Shown here piece by piece: positions 10,356 through 23,000 of a stretch of 64,000 nt of DNA. Every line of letters starts with the position of its first letter. Positions within the stretch are counted from its first letter, which is position 1. The DNA is from Tetragonia tetragonoides (taxonomy: Eukaryota > Streptophyta > Magnoliopsida > Caryophyllales > Aizoaceae): contig CM076147.1 in assembly GCA_038025085.1 (NCBI GenBank), positions 34,696,766-34,760,765 of the forward strand, in the 5' to 3' direction. The position numbers and the translations under genes are program-made. Under the pieces are notes generated by a model. The model worked only from the letters and a program-made list of their open reading frames with translations, made no database searches and had not been told where the DNA came from.

Positions 10356-13300
10356 ATGAACCCAAGTTCAGCAAAACCACCACCAGACCCTGTCGTTTTA
10401 TCCTCAGATGACGAAGAAGACATAGACATAAATACCCAAAACGACAAGCAAATTGTTCTCTACCACCCAACCTCAAATGGGTCATTACCCGAACCCGAAC
10501 CCGAACCCGAACCCGAACCCGAACCCGAACCCATCCAGTGTAGACCGCCTTTGAACCCGAAACCGAGCTTTGGGGCTCCGAAAGTATTGCCCTCTGTTGG
10601 GGCTTTTACGGTACAGTGTGCACAGTGTTTCAAATGGAGACTTATACCCAGCAAGGAAAAATATGAGGTTATTAGAGAACATATTTTGGACCAACCATTT
10701 TCATGTGATGTTGCTAAAGAATGGAGACCAGAAATTTCATGTGATGAACCAGCTGATATTGAGCAAGATGGGAGTAGATTATGGGCTATTGATAAACCTA
10801 GTATTGCTCAGCCACCTCCTGGTTGGGAAAGAGAGCTCAGGATTCGAGGTGAAGGGAGCTCTAAGTTTGCTGATGTGTATGTATTTCTATGACTTTATCT
10901 GGGTTTGAATTTTTTTTTTGGTAGTTTTTGCTATGTACTTAGAAATTTTGTTTGGTCTATTTGTGGATATTTTGGAATAAATTTGTGTGTTAGGTTTAGG
11001 GGTAACGCTGCGTACATTTGAACTTCCTTGGAACTCGTCTTTGACGTGATCCATATTGGGTTGTGAGTAAGGTTGCATACATTTAGACTTCCCTAAACCT
11101 GCCCTTGACGGGATCCACACTTGTTCATTTACTATTGTGAGGATTGGGGGTAAGGTTGTGTACATCTGGACTTCCCTAGAACATGGACGGGATTAACTCT
11201 GGTTTGTTTACTATTATTGCCCTCTTTTTCCGCTAGGGTCGGGGGTAAGGTTGCGTACATATGGACTTACCTAGAAGTCTAGAACCCGCCCTGGATGGGA
11301 TCCAAACTAGTTCGTTGTTGTAATTATCATTATTATTGTTGTTGTTTATTGCTTGGTGATTTTGGGTTGTGGGGTTTCTTATTAGATGTGGTGTTTAAGG
11401 ACATGTATGTGTTGTTTTGGTTATTGTCATTTGTGGTTGTTTTGCTTACTTTGGTAGATCATTTTTGGTGATGGTTCTGATTTGATGGTCTTTTTTGGTG
11501 GTTGTTTTCTGTTGCTTGTGTATATGGTCTAGCTTAGCTGTAGTGGTTACCAAATCTGTACGGAATCTTTGGTGGATGCTTTCCTTTTCAATCAAAGTTT
11601 GGTGTTGTTTTCCTTTTTGACGCAAAGCTTTGTTGTTATTAGATATTGCTTGCACATACATAACACTTTAATCATCATCTTGGTTATCGGTGAGCTGGCA
11701 ATCAGACTTTGGACCTGTCCTAATTTGGCATTTGCACCAGGTTGCCATCACCAGTAACAGATATCTAAAATGTTTCTGTTTGAGAAACTTGTGTCCTTTG
11801 TAACAAAGGGTGCCCTTAAATTGTTAAAAAATTTCCGCTGATTTAGTTTAAATGACCTATAACTTTGTTTGAAGTTGGAACAAAGAAAAGTAACAAGGTG
11901 AAGGGAGCGCAGTATTACTTCCTTCTGCAGTTCAGTGAATTTTGTCACTCAATAGTCAATACTATCATTCCCTTGGAGATTCCCAGCTAGCTCAGGATAT
12001 TTAGTGCCTTTAATGGTGATGTCTTTATCTGAACTTCAGTTGAATTCTCCGTTTATCACAGTAAAGGTGGTAGGTGTGGGAGTGTAGTCTTATTCTGCAC
12101 TAACTCAAGAAGATCAACTGTGGCAATCTGAACTTCGCATAAAACATCTCTCCTTCCCCTTTATCTGCGCTAATTCCGTGATAAGTTCTCAATAGTGGCT
12201 CCTAAGGAAGTCTATTGCAATTCCTGGTCAGATCTTATTTCTATTCTATGCGAAAATAGAATCAGGGTGGATGAATTGAAAAGAGATATAAGACGAAAGG
12301 CTCAATTGGTATTTGCGTAGCAGAAAAAGAACTGGGACTGGGAGTATAGTGTGTCACGCGTCACGCGTGTATGAGACTTTTAATTTTCTTTGCCTCTCCC
12401 CCTTTGCTGCCTTTTGCTTTGTTCTCTTCTGTCTCTCAGAAATCAGAATGCCTGTGTGTGGTAGGCTCTTTTTTGATTTGCCTAAACAGTCAGGTCTTTC
12501 AAGAGACAATTAGAATTGTCTTTATCTGAACATACACCTAGCCTTCATTGATGTGACTTACCATCATTCTTACATATATGAATATGACCCAATTAGCTGA
12601 GGTTGGCAAGGAATGTCATTATTTTGTGTTTTATAAGAATAACCCATATCTGCTGAGGTTGGCAAGGAATGCCATTATCTTTGTGTTCTCTACGCTGTAG
12701 ATAGCCTGATTCATGTAAGGATTCCACTATCTATGTTAATGGTAAACCAAGCTCATTCCTCGTGGGTATCCCATTAACAATTAACACCATGTCCTTTTAG
12801 CTATGCAAAGGAGCCAGCTTATATGGCAGATACCATAACTCGTTGCATTTTTTTGCACAAGGCCAATCAAGTTTTATGCTGTTAACTAAGATCACACAAT
12901 TAAGTGTGTGACATACTTTGTAGTTATGTCACAAAATGATTTCGGTGATAACTTTCAGGTACTATATTGCACCTACGGGCAAGAGACTTCGGTCCATGGT
13001 GGAGGTTCAGAAGTATGTTTCTACAAACTGCTATCTTTCTAGAAGTTTTTTTTTTTTTTGGGACTTATTTCACTCTATTGGACCAGTCCTATGCACATTC
13101 ATTGCATGCATACATTCTTAAATAGCATCATAATTCCTTATCGCTTTGTTGTTATGCAGATATCTGTTGGAACATCCAGAATTCATTAGACAGGGGACAA
13201 CACTCTCTCAGTTTTCATTTCAAATCCCAAAGCCTCTGCAAGAAAATTATGTGAGAAAGCGCACTGCTCGTTTAACTGCTCCAAGTGGTGATCCTATGTC

Positions 13301-14754
13301 AAGTCCTTTTACAGAAGGTATATTTGCATACCACTGTGGTTTCAATGTTCCGATACCCGTAGCGGTAGTAGAGTTTAAAAGTTATACAATGTTCCGATAT
13401 CCGTAGCGGTAGTAGAGTTTAAAAGTTATACATCTAATCAGTAGAGAAAACTGCAAAAGCATACCCCTTCTAAACATATTTTGGAACATGGTCAGTTTGG
13501 TTATCGGACTTGCATTTGAGGTTACTAATTTCTTGTCAAATATATGAGATTGGGTTCTTACTTAGAGTTTCTCAATCCACTTTGTTGCAAGGAGGGGGGG
13601 GGGGGGACCTTTCCTGCACTTAATCAATCCTCTATTTGATGACATTGAATGCATGGAGTCCACCCATCTGGTTGGTCGGTGACTTGGTGCTTGTTTTTTT
13701 TTCCGTTTTTATTTTTTGCTTGAACTGTTTTTTTAGTATGTTTACTTTTCTTTCAGTTGATAATTTGAATTCTTAATGTTCCCTACTACTACTTTCCTCA
13801 ACTGCTTTACTTTTGTTTTTATATTTCTTTAAATTATACTTTATTTTTCTTTTGTCCTATTATTGTTGCTGCTTCTATTACTAGCACTCTTCCTGCACAA
13901 TCTGTATGAACCTTATCTGCTTTGGTGTCACGTCATGGATGCTGAGCTGCCGTTGCTGATAGAACAATATGTTTGCCACCTTATCTACTATATTTCTATT
14001 GTTTTCTTCGAGAATTATTTTCGGGACTGCACTGCAATGTTACCATAGGAACTTGTTTATTATACACCATCAATTCCTATTTTGCCTTCCTGTGCTATGT
14101 GAATTTTGGTTAAAAAGGAGCAGCTGTTCTGTCGAAAGGGCTATTACGCGGCAGGATTGTCTGGTTGGCGTGTGGTTTGAAAGGCTTGATATGATTGATA
14201 TTGTGGATTATGACCTGATAAACAAGTGCCTGCTTGGGCAGTTGTACCAATAATTGACTTGCTGTACGTGCTGTGGACAGGCTACCAGTTGCTGGGTCAT
14301 TTTGTTCTACATTTTACTGGTCTAAACATTTTCCTACTTGTATTTCATGTGCTACATTGGTTTGCTTTACTTTATCATGGTATGCATAAAAAAAAAGGCG
14401 GTTCATTGCTATTTTGTTCACTATATGTGGAACAGATTTCTAGTGTTCTACCATTGTCTGTTTATCTATTCATCAAGTAGTTGTATGAAACCATTGACCG
14501 TCTGCCCCGTCTTTGCAATTGCAGTAAGTCCTTTATCATGGGCTCCCCCAGATGATCCTACAGATCTGCAACTTGCTGGACCTGGCTTTTCTCCCTTTTA
14601 CTCTAGGGATTCTTCACTCAATGTCAATAGACGGCCAATGAAAAAGAAGGCTCGGCCATCAATGAAGCACATGTACAACAGTGACACAGTGCATAATCCG
14701 CACAGATTCAAGGTAAAAGGTCCTCGTCCGCCAGATGGGGTCTATGACTTCTGA
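10356..14754 (+). CDS. MBD2-like: CW zinc finger plus methyl-CpG-binding domain protein
   Basis: Four exons, 10356-10876, 12959-13012, 13160-13317 and 14525-14754, give 320 aa with all GT-AG borders and frame kept. The protein has an acidic serine/glutamate N-terminus, a Glu-Pro run (about residues 45-59), a CW-type zinc finger (about 86-134; Cys88, Cys91, Cys117, Cys129, with W94 and W123), then an MBD (about 150-210, PPGWERELRIRG ... KFADVYYIAPTGKRLRS) split between exons 1 and 2. The C-terminus is basic and ends DGVYDF. CW domains bind methylated histone H3K4 in known members; plant MBD2-type proteins are nuclear chromatin factors, many of which do not bind methyl-CpG. Start chosen as the first ATG of the open frame, followed by conserved sequence. 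Introns are 2082, 147 and 1207 bp. Family call is firm; the MBD2 symbol is from remembered similarity. Confidence 0.92.
10488..10532 (+). repeat. Hexanucleotide (CCCGAA)n coding a Glu-Pro run
   Basis: About seven units of a cccgaa repeat lie in frame in exon 1 and encode alternating Glu-Pro. Such repeats change length easily, so the length of this linker between the acidic N-terminus and the CW finger may vary among individuals. Confidence 0.9.
10993..11300. repeat. Degenerate ~80-95-bp tandem repeat in MBD2-like intron 1
   Basis: The motif ggggtaaggttgcgtacat, followed by acttccctagaac and gacgggatcca, recurs four times (about 10998, 11068, 11148, 11230) with drift. Similar ggtaaggttgcgtaca repeats are, from memory, widespread in plant introns. 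It sits in a 2.1-kb intron that otherwise shows only one further duplication (about 12590-12690, gctgaggttggcaaggaatg twice). Confidence 0.75.
13343..13430. repeat. 44-bp perfect-looking tandem duplication in intron 3
   Basis: The unit starting caatgttccgata is present twice in direct succession (13343-13386, 13387-13430) with a single C/T difference. It starts 25 bp after the exon 3 donor. Recent in origin by its near identity. Confidence 0.95.
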
Positions 14755-15390
14755 TTCTGAGTTATAGGTAGTTCCATGTTCACGGTTACACCTAGGTTAG
14801 AGATGTGGTATACCTTTTGCATATGCCTTTTTTTGCTCTATACAATGTATGCTCCTGGGAAGTGAAATGTATCGGTTTTTTGGATCAAGTTTGAGATGAT
14901 GGGTTAGTGGAAGGGGATGCTATACACTGGGCAGGCTAGTTTCTTTTTTGCTTGAGCTGTAAGATGCCTTTCGTTCCAGATTAAAAAAAAAATGATGATG
15001 ATACGTAGTATTTTCTGGGTGATTATAGTTAATGGTGTAGTAAACTACTTACACTTGCACATGTCAGAGTCATGCTGTCTTTTGTTTTCAATTAGTAGAA
15101 TCGTGTGATACATGTATGTTCCGAACTTCCGATCTATGTGATTTTGGTTGATGGTTTAGCAATTTGGGAAGGACACAAGTTCTGAATACATTATGAAGAT
15201 GGCCCAATTTATAGATCTGTAAAATTTCACGGACGACCACAACTCTGAAGTTGTCAGTGGATGGAGTGAGGATCAGCTTGCAAAATCAGATGCAAGAGCT
15301 GAGTAGCTAGATTCCTTGTAAAGCTTTGTATGATATGATTTCATTATCAGATATGTTTACATCCATATTTGGCATCCGAAGTTCGCGGGG
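14755..15390. other. 3' UTR and intergenic sequence after the MBD2-like gene
   Basis: After the stop at 14754 the sequence is T-rich with no further coding frame. A short A run near 14983-14992 and several ATG-rich words occur, but I cannot place the cleavage site. No gene is seen here. Confidence 0.5.
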
Positions 15391-15492
15391 GGTTTGTTTT
15401 CTTTGTTGCTCCCAATTTATATTTCGAAAGAGCAATACTTTGGTTTGTTTTCTTTGTGGCTCCCAACTTATACTTCGAAAGAGCAATACTTC
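15391..15492. repeat. 51-bp tandem duplication
   Basis: ggtttgttttctttg, followed by gctcccaa.ttata.ttcgaaagagcaatactt, occurs at 15391 and again at 15442 with few differences. Noncoding, between the MBD2-like and HEN2-like genes. Confidence 0.9.
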
Positions 15493-15837
15493 GTTGTTTG
15501 CAGTATATCGATGAAATTTCATCATTCTTTCAGTTGCAGTATTTGCACTTTAGTTATGAAAACTTGACCAAAATGGCTCCTTTAATACGAATCAAAAGAT
15601 CGCAAAACAACTTCTTATGGAGCAACAAGCTACTCGCCAGTACACTAACTTTTGAGACACAATAACTCATGAAAATACTAAACAATCCCAGTATGGGAGT
15701 ACTCTTGCTCGACTAATGAGCTTTAAATTGGTGGTGCTCGTCCTTTGCTCGTTTATTTTCAAGTAAGGTATTTTTTTTCTTCTTTTGGTCTGATAGAGGG
15801 TGGAGCCCTTTTTATTAAACCACAAGACCATGATTGG

Positions 15838-15991
15838 TTTACACATGGTGTAATATATACCAATGTGTTTATGTGTCTATCTCTCTCCTTCTCCATGGAT
15901 CCCTTTGGATTTCATGGGGGTGATTGGGGTGTGGGGTAGAGGAGAGATATATACTCAAAACACATTGGTATATATTATATCATGTGTAAGT
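15838..15991. repeat. Long imperfect hairpin (foldback element)
   Basis: The left arm 15838-15870 (ttacacatggtgtaatatat ...) is the near-exact inverted complement of the right arm 15959-15991, with about two mismatches in 30. Inner parts also pair weakly (ctctctccttct with agaggagaga). Total ~154 bp. It could be a MITE without a recognisable target duplication, or a hairpin RNA source. Confidence 0.75.
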
Positions 15992-16343
15992 CTAGCATTT
16001 CCCCAAAGAAATAGATCTTGGCCTAAAACGGTCTACATTGACGCATTGTCATCAAACAAGATTGGAGTAAGTCCCTCCAGGGGAACATCTAAAATGCAAA
16101 AATTACTAATAATATTAAAGCTATAATTGTTGAGCCAATCTGCTGCATAATTTGCTTCACGATAGACACGGTCAACACGAACCTCTCCAGTATCATCCAC
16201 CAAAAGTGCAGGACATCAAACGAGTTTTAACCCAATATGTTCACAGAACCGCTCATGAATATACCGGCTCGTTTGCACCCTTGCCTTGGGCTGAGTTGCC
16301 AATATCCATGTCCAGGTTTTTAACCGTGTATAATACTTGGACC

Positions 16344-16863
16344 TAGAGCTGGCAAATAGGTCGTGTCGTGTCATGTTCGTGTTCGTGTCAAAGATAATCG
16401 TGTCAGAAAACTCTCGACACTAACATGACCCATTTATTAATATTAACCCAACCCACTTAATAATCGTGTTATTCGTGTTGACCCGCTTAACTTTTTTAAT
16501 CTAATTTTTTTTCAGAAAATAAAAAATATAACATAAAAAATCTAAATAAAAAATAGAAAAGAGAATTTTGAAACATTACTTTCTAGCTTCCATCGGTGTA
16601 TTAGTCAATTAAACTAATGAATATCATAGATTTAAACTTTATTTTTTGATATTATCATTAGTTTAGTGACATATTTCTCGACATGTTTGAATTATCGTGT
16701 CAGAGCGTGTCAATTTCGTGTTGAAAATCTCAACACTAATCCAATCCATTTAACTAAACGGGTAAGTCGTGTCAATCCGCTTAAGTTAATCATATCGAGA
16801 ATTTCAACACTAACCCGTTTATTTCGTGTTCGGTTCGTGTCGTGTCAACTTCTGCTGGCTCTA
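16344..16863. mobile_element. hAT-type MITE with perfect 8-bp target duplication
   Basis: The 520-bp element starts TAGAGCTGGCAAA and its other end, reverse complemented, reads TAGAGCCAGCAGA. It is flanked on both sides by the same 8 bp, CTTGGACC (16336-16343 and 16864-16871). An 8-bp duplication with a TAGRGC-type end is typical of hAT transposons. Inside the termini the word gtcgtgtc / gacacgac recurs many times in both orientations, as expected for subterminal transposase-binding repeats. No transposase is encoded. It ends ~205 bp upstream of the HEN2-like ATG, probably at its promoter. Confidence 0.9.
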
Positions 16864-17068
16864 CTTGGACCGACCCACTCGTTAACATTCTCTCAGCCCA
16901 TTGGAATTACAAACAACCAAACAGTCAAACACACACCTCCGAATCCGATTATCCTCATTTCTGAAAAACAAAAATCAAATTCAGAAACCCAAAACCCTAA
17001 CCCCTCCATTTCCCCCCTCTGTCTCTCTTCACTCTCAGTAGACCTCAAGCTCTCATCCACCTTCATCA

Positions 17069-20000
17069 ATGGCGGATTCTCTCTCCTCACCTCCACCTCC
17101 CGAACAACCACCACCATCACAACCACAGCCTCCAGAATCAACAACAACAACAACAACACCATCTCCATTAGGAAAGAGAAAACAAACCGAACTCGAAACT
17201 CCATTACCGCAACAAAATTCAACTGAAGAACATCAAAAATCAGAAAAGGAGCAAATTCAAGAACAATCGAGCTCAAAACGACGAAATTCAACACGAACAT
17301 GCGTACATGAAGTAGCAGTACCCAAAGATTACACCACAACAATCTCCGAATCAATTCACGGAACCCTAGCAAACCCTAGTTTCGCAGGTCCACCAGCAAA
17401 GACCTATCCCTTTACACTCGACCCTTTCCAATCAGTCTCAATCGCATGTCTCGAGCGTCACGAATCAGTCCTGGTTTCAGCCCATACATCCGCCGGTAAG
17501 ACCGCCGTTGCCGAATACGCAATCGCCATGGCATTTCGCGATAAGCAGCGCGTGATCTACACCTCCCCTTTAAAAGCTCTAAGTAACCAAAAATACAGAG
17601 AACTCAATCAAGAGTTCACTGACGTAGGTCTCATGACAGGTGACGTCACTATTTCTCCTCATGCTAGTTGTCTTGTTATGACCACGGAGATTCTCCGTGG
17701 AATGTTGTTTAGAGGATCAGAGGTTCTAAAGGAAGTTGCTTGGGTTATATTTGATGAGATACATTATATGAAGGATAGAGAAAGAGGGGTTGTTTGGGAG
17801 GAAAGTATTATTTTCTTACCTCCGCAGATTAAGATGGTGTTTTTGAGTGCAACGATGTCGAATGCTACCGAATTTGCTGAATGGATTTGTAATATTCATA
17901 AACAGCCTTGTCATGTTGTTTATACCGATTTTAGACCTACTCCATTGCAGCATTATGTTTTTCCTGTTGGTGGGTCGGGTTTGTATTTGGTGGTTGATGA
18001 GAATGAGCAGTTTAGAGAGGATAATTTTGTTAAGCTTCAGGATACGTTTGTGAAACCGGATAGTGGGATGAAGAATGCTGCTGCGAAAGCTAGTGGTAGG
18101 ATTGCTAAAGCTGGGTCGGGTGCCAAAGGCGGTTCGGATATTTATAAGATTGTGAAGGTATCTTTTTTTTGGTTTGTTTTTGCACTGTCATTAGTAGGTT
18201 TCATTTGCGTTTGTGTTTATCCATGATTTGCAGGATATGATTAAGTTGTAGCTACTTGATTAGAAAATAAATTAGGCAATTAATACATTTTGATTGTAGC
18301 TGAGATCTTAGGGATTAATTTTTTTCGAGGGTTTGGCATTTGGGCATTGAGTGGTAACACCATTGCTGGGATGTTTTAACTGGTTTGTTGCTTAGTTTGT
18401 GTTGTAGTTAGTGTTTGTTCAGTCGTACATTTGGTTTGTTTTTGGCATGAATCCATGTGATGCAGGATATGATAATAGTTTGATTTAGTTGTAATGTTTT
18501 CTTGAAACTTAAATAGAAGATTTTCATCTTGTTTGTATTGAGAGAACGGGGGAACAGGGAGCGGAGTAGAAGCGGATGCAAAGGATTTATGATAATGGTT
18601 AAGGAAGTTGACTATGTTCTTTTGTTATGGTTCACTCTGTAGAATTGATGAATTGTTGGGAAGAGTGAATTCAAAAGAGTAACAATGTTGCCAATTCAAC
18701 TTGTAATGTCACAGCTGTTGTGAAGGAGTATTTGCAGTTTTTAAAGTCACTTGTTTCCTTTGCTCTACCATCAGAAGGGAACATCCATGCAAACTTCAGC
18801 ATATTCTCCTTATTAAGCGTGTCTAATTGGTCATGATTCTTCAGTTATGTTTTAGCTGGCTTTTTTCTTGGACCGGAGTGCACTAATTGCTTCATCTATA
18901 ATTCTTTCTCCTAAGTATGTTTTGGAATAAATGTAATCCAGGGGCACAGAAATTCTAAAACCTTTGCAAAATGGAAGGATATATCAGGGTGTTCATTATA
19001 CGCTTGTATTATGCCAACTTAAGAATTTGATTTTTATGTCGTGATATCTGCATGAAGTGCTACTACCATAAGAGATATTTAAAGATCAAGAAAAAAAATG
19101 AAGAACTGCTGTAAATAATCTATTGGAAGCTTGCAGTTTTGTTTTACATTTGGATTCTAATCAGTTGCATCTTTATTGGTGACTTTGCTTGCAGTACATC
19201 TTAGAAGGGGTGAAACTGAGTGTCATGAGTTTTGCCTTACTCTAGTCGTAGCTACTTTGTCTTTTAGGAAGCTGAATTATTTCGTTTGTTGAGTAGTCAA
19301 TACTAGCTGTTCATACTTCATGCCCTTATTCTCTGAGAATATCGTGCCTCCTTAGTAATATGCTTTCAATCCTGTACATCACAGATGATCATGGAACGCA
19401 AGTTTCAGCCTGTGATTGTTTTCAGCTTCGCTAGAAGGGAGTGTGAACAACATGCAATGTCCATGTCTAAGCTTGACTTTAATACACCAGAGGAGAAAGA
19501 GGTAGTGGAGCAGGTTTTCCGAAATGCAGTGCTTTGTTTGAATGAGGAGGACAGAAGCCTTCCCGCTATTGAGTTGATGTTGCCACTTCTTCAACGTGGT
19601 ATTGCTGTACATCATTCTGGGCTTCTTCCCATCATTAAAGAATTAGTAGAGCTTCTTTTCCAAGAAGGGCTTGTCAAGGCCTTATTTGCCACAGAAACTG
19701 TAAGTTCTTCAGTACTTGCTGTCTCTAAGGATCTCTAATATTCATAAATATTGCTAGATGCTGGAATGGATATAAGCTGATGTTATGTGGTCCTGATGTG
19801 GAGAATAACTCAGTGGTAGTATTTTTCTCGTTTTTTGTTGGAATTTGGGAGTGCTACTTTGGTCTCCACTTGCCACTGTAAAGTTGACTGTGTGCATTCT
19901 CTCCTTGAATGTTTTCTGTTTTCATCTGAACTATTGTTACAACACTGAAAGTGCTGTTCATATGTAACAGTTTGCTATGGGGTTAAATATGCCAGCAAAA

Positions 20001-23000
20001 ACTGTTGTTTTTACATCTGTTAAGAAATTTGACGGTGATAGCCACCGTTATATTGGATCCGGTGAATATATTCAGGTGAGTGAAGATTTATCTGTTTCAA
20101 TGGTGTGATTTCACAAAATATTTGTCTTCTTTTCACTTATCCAAAAATAAGTTTTGGCATTTTGAAGATGAGTGGCAGAGCTGGTCGTCGTGGCAAGGAT
20201 GATCGTGGTATTTGCATTATAATGATTGATGAGCAGGTATATCTGCTAATGTCAACTCAAGTATCGTACACTTATAAGGTCTAAATAATATCACATTGTA
20301 GTGCCATGTTTATTTTATATTGAGTATGGATTCTATATATTTGTTTCTGTTGATGCTGTTTTCATTAAAAATTTGTATACCATTTGTTGCGTGATCTTTT
20401 TGTCCAGTGTGGTTTGCTAGCATGTCGTAGTAATTGTGCTTTCTTCCATTATTTTAGATGGAAATGAATGCTCTAAGAGATATGGTGTTAGGTAAACCAG
20501 CTCCTCTTGTCAGCACTTTCAGATTGAGTTACTACTCAATTTTGAATTTGATGTGCCGTGCTGAAGGCCAATTTACCGCTGAGCATGTTATTAGGAATTC
20601 TTTTCACCAGTTTCAATATGAGAAGGTATTTTCTTTTACCCTGATCTCCCGAAGTCAACTTCTCGTGGATACTGCCTAATGACTTTAGCTTCCCTCTTAT
20701 AGGCTTTGCCTGAAATTGGAAAAAAGATTGAAAAGCTCGAGCAGGAAGCTGCCACGCTTGATGCTTCAGGAGAGGTATTCTTCCTTCAAAGTTCACATTT
20801 AAAGTAGTAAGTTTATTTATTATTGTATTTCTCCCTTATTAGCTCCTTGTGTAGTCTGAAGTTGCAGAATACCATAAGATTAGACTTGATTTAGCCATAC
20901 TCGAGAAGAAGATGATGTCAGAGATAACAAGGCCTGAGAGGATTCTTCGCTTTCTTGATCCTGGGCGACTGGTAAACCTTTATCATCTAGTTCATGTATC
21001 TTTGTTATAGTGGTTGTGGTTATGATATTGTTTTTAACTTGGAATAATTTATATGATCAAATGATAATTGACACATACTTGTTCTGCCTTGTTTTTGGGT
21101 AAAATTTCAGGTCAAGATACGTGAAGGAGGAACAGATTGGGGCTGGGGAGTAGTTGTTAATGTGGTGAAACCTGCTGCATCTGGAGTTCTGTCTCGTGGT
21201 GGGAGCTATATAGTTGATACTCTGCTCCATTGCTCCCCAGGTTCAAGTGAGAATGGCTCTAGGCCTAAACCATGCCCCCCTCGTCCCGGGCAGAAGGGTG
21301 AAATGCATGTGGTGAGCTATTGGTGCGCATGCATCAATTTTGGTTGCTTGCTGTTCCTTACTGTCCTTGGTCACTGCTTTGAGCTATGAAGAGTTTGTGA
21401 ATTGATATTTGTTTGCTATCTTCTTCTTTTTTGTTTTGTTTATGATTTTAGGTCCCTGTGCAACTTCCCTTAATAGCTGGTCTGAGTAAACTCCGTATTT
21501 CTATACCCCCTGACCTTCGTCCAGTTGAGGCGAGGCAAAGCATACTTCTAGCTGTACAGGAATTGGAAAAACGTTTTCCTCAAGGTCTTCCAAAGCTTCA
21601 TCCTGTGAAGGTGTGTACTTTGCTGTGGGATGCTTTCTACTCACTAACATGTAGTTAGATTTATTACTCTTTTGTCTCCTTTGCTTGTGTTGACAGATGA
21701 TGTTCTTTGTAGCATCTTCAGTTCTAGCTTTCATTTTTTTTGTAGTCGACAAAGTTAACATCAGTTATAGAGTCGCATTAAGTATTATTTTGGATCAGTA
21801 AATTGCCTAGTGCACTAAGTCAATTAAGCAATATCACAAGTTCATCTCGTGAAATTTCTGATTTCCCTCCTCCCCCCCAACCCAATAAAAAGATATCATG
21901 CATCTTGTTGTCAAAACACATTGGGATGTGGAAAGTTTAGTCTACTGCATCTAATTCTTCCTCATGGTCCTTATCAAGAAAAACAACTAATTGTTGGTGG
22001 TTTTAATTTTTTAAAATTACCTTTATTCTTCTTCTTCTTTTAGTTCCAGGAGCGACAGATCTATTAGTTTGTTTACTATATAATTGAGAAGACATTGGGG
22101 GTACTTATATGCTATTTATGGTAGTTGAGAACTATTTCCGGTTTGTATGAGAAAATTTTCATCACTCACATGTTTTTGCAGGAAATGGAAATTGAAGAGA
22201 AGGAAATTATTGAGATGATCAGTCAAATTGAGGAACTTGAACAGAAGTTATGTTCTCATCCAATGCACAAGGTACGTCCCATAGTCACATGATGCTGCCC
22301 ATGCTTTTTGGATATAGTTTTCTGGTATAGTAATTGGTCCTGGGCTCTTGATATGTCTCTTCCTCCTTGACTTAATGGCCATTTTTTTTTTCAGACACAA
22401 GATGTCAATCAAGTCAAATGTTTCCAAAGAAAAGCAGAGCTCAATCATGAAATCCAACAGTTAAAGTCGAAGATGCGCGAGTCTCAGGTACACTTTGTGG
22501 TGTTCCCAATCTAGCTGACTAAGCATTGCAGACTATCTATTAGCTGTTGGTTACCAAGTCTTAATTGGAAGTTAGAGCATATAGATTTATGATATTTCTT
22601 AATCTGAAAATGCTTTTTGCTTAGTTTGTAAGTTAAATGTACCCTCTTCATGGAGAAAAGGTTTAGCATTTTGTGGTGCAAATTTGCACCTTTGACCTTT
22701 GTATTTCTAGGATTAGTTGCTTCAGTTGGCCCGGGGGGGTGGGGGTGTTATGTTTATCATATGTTGTGACCGGTTCTAGCCTATAGGAGCCCCAGTGTTG
22801 GAGGAGATGATCAATATTTTCTCCTGTTCTGAACTTGCATTTTGACTTCTGTTTATCCACAATATCCTTTTGTTGGGTTGTAGATTTCAAAGGTTTTGGA
22901 AAACTGGTTCTTTTGACTAATATTCACGCAATTAGGCTGTTATGAATCTTCTGATGTCATGCATACTTAATTTTTACGTCTTGTTTGCTTGTGTTGACAT

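Noticed and set aside
10460..10694. Antisense glycine- or phenylalanine-rich frames over MBD2-like exon 1
   Set aside because: Shadow of the Glu-Pro hexamer repeat on the other strand.
16893..17372. 159-codon minus-strand frame
   Set aside because: Antisense of the HEN2-like first exon, low-complexity valine/leucine content.
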